From NCBI GenBank assembly GCA_036501535.1, contig DASYAE010000207.1:1-27746 (forward strand): 27,746 nt of DNA, written 5' to 3'. A program made the translations under genes and the position numbers. Every line of letters begins with the position of its first letter. The stretch's first letter is position 1. Source of the stretch: DASYAE01 sp036501535. Its GTDB lineage: Bacteria; Actinomycetota; Actinomycetes; Streptomycetales; Catenulisporaceae. Positions 24,027 through 27,746 of the stretch are shown piece by piece. The notes beneath the pieces were generated by a model. That model had not been told where the DNA came from. It made no database searches and was given only the letters and a program-made list of their open reading frames with translations.

Positions 24027-24144
24027 TGCCACGCACGCGGTCCTGCCCGCGCTGCGCGGCCGATGCCAGCGTGTTGCTCCGGCGGGCCGGCGCCCCGGCC
24101 CCGTCCGCCGCAGCACCCGCCCGGCATCCCTGGAGGCTTCCCGA

Positions 24145-25719
24145 ATGACCGACTCGTCCCGGCGCGCGTTCCTGCGCGGAACCGCCGTGGTGGGCCTCGG
24201 CGCCGTCGCGGCGCCCGCGCTCAGCACGGCCTCCGCCTGGGCCGGCGTCTCGCCGACCTTCGCCCCGAGCCCCGACACGACCGGCAGCCCGGCGCCCTCG
24301 CAGCTCCACGTGCAGTTCGGCACCGACGCCGCCCGGCAGGCGAACGTCTCCTGGGCCACCGACGGCTCGGTCGCGCGCCCACAGCTGCGCCTCGGCACTG
24401 CGCACGGCGGCTACGGCCAGGTGATCCAGGCCGAGACGCGCACGTACGTGGACAGCATCAACGGCGTCGAGACTTATTCACAGCATGCGCACATCGACGG
24501 CCTTTTCCCGGACACCGAATACGTCTTCGAAGTCACCCACGCGGGCGCGGCGGCGCCGGTCGCCGGGACCTTCCGCACCGCGCCGACCGGCCGGGTGCCG
24601 TTCCGGTTCACCAGCTTCGGCGACCTGTCCACGCCGAACACCGCCTGGTCGAAGTCCTCGCTCAACGCGGCCACCGCGGTGGACCAGGTCGAGGCCTTCA
24701 ACCCGCTGTTCCACCTGCTCAACGGCGACCTGTCGTACGCCAACGTGAACCAGGCCGACCAGCCCGGCGTCTGGGCCGACTTCATGGACAACATGCAGAG
24801 CTCGGCGAAGAACCGGCCCTGGATGACGGCGCTGGGCAACCACGAGGTCGAGGCCGGCAACGGCGAGACCGGCTACAACTCCTACCTGGCCCGGTTCGAC
24901 CTGCCGGACAACGGTTCGCGCGACTACCAGGGCCGCTGGTACTCGTTCCGGGTCGGCTCCGCGGTGTTCGTCTCGCTCGACGCCAACGACGTGGTCTTCC
25001 AGAACGACGGCGGCGCCTTCTTCGACACCAGCACCGGCCTCTACATCACCGGCTACAGCAACGGCGCCCAGGTCCGCTGGCTGCGCAACACCCTCGCGGC
25101 GGCCCGGGCGGACCGCGGCGTCGACTGGATCATCGTGTTCTACCACCAGCCGGGCGTCTCCTCCTCGTCGTCCGGCAGCGGCTGCGACGGCGGCGTGCGC
25201 GAGCAGTTCATGACCCTGTTCGACGAGTTCGGCGTGGACCTGGTGCTCACCGGCCACGACCACGACTACGAGCGCAGCCACCCGGTGCGCGGCACCGACC
25301 CGGGCACCTTCCTGCGCCCGACCGTCGTCTCGACCGACCTCAAGACGGCGGACACGTCCAAGGGCACCGTGCACCTGGTGCTGGGCGGCGGCGGCACCTC
25401 GTCGCACGACGATGTCTACACCCTGAGCGAGCCGGGCGACGTGCCGGTCGCGCAGGTCTACACGAAGCCCTCGACCTCGTACAAGGCCGTCGCGGACTCC
25501 TCCGAGGCGGCCACCTGGTCGGCGGTGCGCGACCCCGACACCACCCACCCGTGGGGCATCGCAGTGTTCGACCTCGACCCGGGCCGCTTCCCCGGCGACC
25601 AGACCTCGATCACGATGAGCTACTACCACACCCCGGCGGCCACCGCGGCGAGCCCCGACCCGGCGCCGGTGCGGCTGGACGGCTTCACCGCGGTGCGGCG
25701 CCGCAGCGACCGGTTCTGA
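24145..25719 (+). CDS. Tat-exported purple acid phosphatase-like metallophosphoesterase
   Basis: Secreted phosphoesterase of 524 residues. ATG 24145 follows GGAGG. A Tat signal (SRRAFLRG, then a hydrophobic stretch, cleavage near AWA) implies export of a folded, metal-loaded enzyme. An N-terminal fibronectin-like beta domain (about 50-150) precedes the catalytic domain, whose ligands match purple acid phosphatases: Asp160 (FGDLS), Asp195 and Tyr198 (GDLSY), Asn232-His233 (GNHE), His334 (VFYHQPG), and His371 with His373 (GHDHDYER). Tyr198 is the Fe3+ ligand that gives these enzymes their colour. It would release phosphate from organic esters outside the cell. Possible PHO boxes lie upstream. 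Confidence 0.93.
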   Translation: MTDSSRRAFLRGTAVVGLGAVAAPALSTASAWAGVSPTFAPSPDTTGSPAPSQLHVQFGTDAARQANVSWATDGSVARPQLRLGTAHGGYGQVIQAETRTYVDSINGVETYSQHAHIDGLFPDTEYVFEVTHAGAAAPVAGTFRTAPTGRVPFRFTSFGDLSTPNTAWSKSSLNAATAVDQVEAFNPLFHLLNGDLSYANVNQADQPGVWADFMDNMQSSAKNRPWMTALGNHEVEAGNGETGYNSYLARFDLPDNGSRDYQGRWYSFRVGSAVFVSLDANDVVFQNDGGAFFDTSTGLYITGYSNGAQVRWLRNTLAAARADRGVDWIIVFYHQPGVSSSSSGSGCDGGVREQFMTLFDEFGVDLVLTGHDHDYERSHPVRGTDPGTFLRPTVVSTDLKTADTSKGTVHLVLGGGGTSSHDDVYTLSEPGDVPVAQVYTKPSTSYKAVADSSEAATWSAVRDPDTTHPWGIAVFDLDPGRFPGDQTSITMSYYHTPAATAASPDPAPVRLDGFTAVRRRSDRF

Positions 25720-25744
25720 GCGGCTGGACCGCGCTGCAATTGCC

Positions 25745-25791
25745 GGTAGGTTGGGGAGGATAAGGGGCACACCGGAGCTTGGGTGCCTACC
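25745..25791 (+). other. Nested inverted repeats in the aminopeptidase P leader
   Basis: GGTAGG (25745-25750) faces CCTACC (25786-25791), and inside it GGCACACC (25766-25773) can pair with GGGTGCC (25781-25787) around a short loop. Just after it comes the AAGGAGG ribosome site of the next gene. It could be a leader structure or the end of the phosphatase transcript. Confidence 0.3.
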
Positions 25792-25815
25792 AGGGCGTGA
25801 AGGAGGCGTTCGACC

Positions 25816-27324
25816 GTGAGCGAAGCAGTCGAGACGGCGCAGGCCGCGGCGGACGACGAGCAGAAGCCCATCAAGCGGCGCAAGAACGGGCTGGTCGGGC
25901 CGGTCTCCGAGGAGCTCGACGCGGGCATGCGGTCCGGCTGGGCGGACACCGAGCAGCGCGACCTCGAACCCTCCGAGCAGTCCGGCTACGCGGCCAAGCG
26001 GCGCAAGGCGCTGTCCGCCGCCTTCCCCGGCGAGCGGCTGGTCGTCCCGGCCGGCCGGCCCAAGACCCGGTCCAACGACACCGAGTACCCGTTCCGGCCG
26101 TCGAACGACTACGCCTACCTGACCGGCGACCGGACCGAGAACAGTGTCCTGATCCTCGAGCCGCTGCCGGACGGCGGCCACGCCGCGGCGGTCTACCTGC
26201 TGCCCCGCTCCAGCCGGGAGAACGGCGAGTTCTGGCTGTCCGGCGAGGGCGAGCTGTGGGTCGGCCGGCGCCGCTCGCTGGCCGAGGGCGCCGCGGTGCT
26301 CGGCCTGGAGGCGCGCGACAGCCGCGAGGCCGCGGAGGACCTGGCCGCGGCGGTGGCCGCCGCGCCCGGCGTGCGCACCCGCATCCTGCGCTCCTACGAC
26401 GCAGTGCTCGAATCCGCACTCGACGCGGCCGACGCGGCCCGGCGCTCGGACCCGCGGTGGGCCGATGAGCTCGACGACGAGCTCAAGGTCTTCCTGCACG
26501 ACATCAGGCTGGTCAAGGACGACTGGGAGATCGAGCAGCTGCGCGCGGCCTGCGCCGCGACCGTGCTCGGCTTCGAGGACGTCGTGCGCGAGCTGGCGCA
26601 GGCGGTGGCCACCTCGGAGCGGTGGATCGAGGGGACCTTCTGGCGCCGCGCCCGGGTCGAGGGCAACGACGTCGGCTACCTCTCGATCTGCGCCTCCGGC
26701 GAGCACGCCACCACGCTGCACTGGGTCCGCAACGACGGACCGGTGCGCCCCGGCGAGCTGCTGCTGCTCGACGCCGGCGTCGAGACCGACGCGTTCTACA
26801 CCGCGGACGTGACCCGCACGCTGCCGATCTCCGGGCGGTACAGCGAGATCCAGCGGCGCGTCTACGAGGCCGTACTCGCCGCGCAGGAGGCCGGCCTGGC
26901 CGAGGTGCGCCCCGGCGCCCGCTTCCGCGACTTCCACGACGCGGCGCAGCGCGTGCTGGCCGAGCACCTGGTCGCGTGGGGCGTCCTGGACGGCCCGGTC
27001 GAGCGGGTGCTGGAGCAGGGCCTGCACCGGCGCTTCACGCTGCACGGTACCGGCCACATGCTCGGCCTGGACGTGCACGACTGCGCCGACGCCCGGTGCG
27101 AGCAGTACGTGGACGGCGTCCTGCGGCCCGGCATGGTGCAGACCGTCGAGCCCGGCCTCTACTTCCAGCCCGACGACCTCACGGTGCCCGAGGAGTACCG
27201 CGGCATCGGCGTGCGGATCGAGGACGACGTCCTGGTCACCGCGGACGGTCACGAGAACCTGTCCGCGGGCCTGCCGCGGCGCCCGGACGAGGTCGAGGCC
27301 TGGATGCGGTCGCTGGCCCGGTGA
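25816..27324 (+). CDS. pepP: Xaa-Pro aminopeptidase (aminopeptidase P)
   Basis: Cytoplasmic metalloprotease of 502 residues that removes an N-terminal residue preceding proline. GTG 25816 is preceded by AAGGAGG at 9 bases. The N-terminal domain has the family signature in RSNDTEYPFRPSNDYAYLTG. The C-terminal pita-bread domain carries the five dimetal (Mn2+) ligands: Asp319 (LLLDAGVE), Asp331 (TADVTRT), His414 (GTGHMLGLDVHD), Glu445 (VEPGLY) and Glu469 (RIEDD). The two Asp are 12 residues apart rather than the 11 of E. coli PepP. Its first ~60 residues are a hydrophilic extension common in actinobacterial forms. The stop overlaps the next start (GTGA), so the class V aminotransferase is co-translated. 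Confidence 0.94.
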   Translation: MSEAVETAQAAADDEQKPIKRRKNGLVGPVSEELDAGMRSGWADTEQRDLEPSEQSGYAAKRRKALSAAFPGERLVVPAGRPKTRSNDTEYPFRPSNDYAYLTGDRTENSVLILEPLPDGGHAAAVYLLPRSSRENGEFWLSGEGELWVGRRRSLAEGAAVLGLEARDSREAAEDLAAAVAAAPGVRTRILRSYDAVLESALDAADAARRSDPRWADELDDELKVFLHDIRLVKDDWEIEQLRAACAATVLGFEDVVRELAQAVATSERWIEGTFWRRARVEGNDVGYLSICASGEHATTLHWVRNDGPVRPGELLLLDAGVETDAFYTADVTRTLPISGRYSEIQRRVYEAVLAAQEAGLAEVRPGARFRDFHDAAQRVLAEHLVAWGVLDGPVERVLEQGLHRRFTLHGTGHMLGLDVHDCADARCEQYVDGVLRPGMVQTVEPGLYFQPDDLTVPEEYRGIGVRIEDDVLVTADGHENLSAGLPRRPDEVEAWMRSLAR

Positions 27325-27746
27325 CGCCGATCGAGCGCGGGCGCGCGAGTTTCGACGTGCCCGACGACGTCGCCTACTTCAACACCGCGAGCCTGGCGCC
27401 GATGCTGCGCTCTGTGCGCGCCGCGGCCGCGGTGGCGCTGGACCGGCGGTCCCGGCCGTGGGAGATCGAGTCCGGGGACTGGTTCAGCGGCGCCGAGGAG
27501 CTGCGCGGCCTCTTCGCCCGGCTGGTGGGCGCCGAACCGGGCGGCGACGGCGTCGCGCTGATCCCGGCGACCAGCTACGGGTTCGCCGCCGCCGCGCGCA
27601 ACCTCCGGCTCGGCGCGGGGGACCGCGTCCTGGTGTTGGAGGACGAGTATCCGTCCGGGATCTACACCTGGCGGCGGGCCGTGCGGCGGGCCGGGGCGCA
27701 GATCCTGACCGTCCCGCGCGAGCCGGGCCAGACGTGGGCCGACGCG
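27321..27746 (+). CDS. Class V aminotransferase (cysteine desulfurase/kynureninase-like), 3' end outside window
   Basis: The first 142 residues of a PLP-dependent fold-type I enzyme, cut by the window edge. GTG 27321 overlaps the pepP stop by four bases. Visible features are DVAYFNTASLAPMLRSV, near the start as in isopenicillin-N-epimerase and cysteine-desulfurase-like proteins, the small-residue segment ALIPATSYGFAAAARNL where the PLP phosphate is gripped, and GDRVLVLEDEYPSGIYTWRRA. The catalytic lysine lies beyond the window, so the reaction cannot be assigned. Coupling to aminopeptidase P suggests amino-acid breakdown, but only loosely. Confidence 0.85.
   Translation, partial: MTPIERGRASFDVPDDVAYFNTASLAPMLRSVRAAAAVALDRRSRPWEIESGDWFSGAEELRGLFARLVGAEPGGDGVALIPATSYGFAAAARNLRLGAGDRVLVLEDEYPSGIYTWRRAVRRAGAQILTVPREPGQTWADA

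Overview
The window is about 70% G+C or higher, with strongly G/C-biased third codon positions, many GTG starts, GGAGG-type ribosome sites and 1-4 base gene overlaps. Its families (GlnX-GlnH-PknG, MocR-YczE, YdeP-like oxidoreductase, DasR-type chitinase operators) point to a filamentous, soil-type actinobacterium (Streptomyces/Catenulispora/Actinospica-like). That placement is inference. I see no rRNA, tRNA, CRISPR array, IS element or phage genes.

Layout. 1-341: non-coding, with an A+T-rich left end that looks like the promoter and start codon of a leftward gene running off the window. 342-920: Nudix hydrolase. 921-1639: long leader with a proline-rich 36-codon upstream ORF, hairpins and a weak DtxR-like box. 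1640-3289: NRAMP-superfamily metal transporter whose metal-site motifs resemble the NRAMP-related Mg2+ transporters. 3459-4151: HAD hydrolase.

4312-14160 is the centrepiece, a seven-gene (+) strand signalling locus: GlnX membrane sensor, GlnH lipoprotein, an all-helical cytoplasmic protein, a PknG-type Ser/Thr kinase, a PP2C phosphatase, a von Willebrand A protein and an FHA protein. GlnX-GlnH-PknG is the amino-acid-sensing system known from Mycobacterium and Corynebacterium. Here it is fused genetically to an eraser (PP2C), a phosphothreonine reader (FHA), a MIDAS protein and a helical protein. The kinase, phosphatase and FHA protein each begin with the same kind of duplicated Cys4 zinc ribbon (GYCxxCG knuckle), suggesting a shared docking or sensing module. 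A strong inverted repeat (14168-14212) closes the locus.

14238-15803 (-) is a secreted GH18 chitinase-like enzyme with a carbohydrate-binding module; two DasR-type operators (15977-16027) overlap its promoter. 16487-19419 (+) pairs a six-helix SatP/GPR1-like membrane protein with a YdeP/FdhF-like molybdopterin oxidoreductase, followed by an apparent remnant of a TDT/TehA-type transporter. 19759-20451 is a membrane-anchored extracytoplasmic protein. 20462-22063 (-) and 22166-22930 (+) form a divergent MocR regulator/YczE transporter pair with spaced TTCAA repeats between them. 22953-23495 (-) is a small two-helix membrane protein. 23715-23936 is an FmdB-type zinc ribbon, 24145-25719 a Tat-exported purple acid phosphatase with a possible PHO box, 25816-27324 an aminopeptidase P, and 27321-27746 the start of a class V aminotransferase cut by the window edge.
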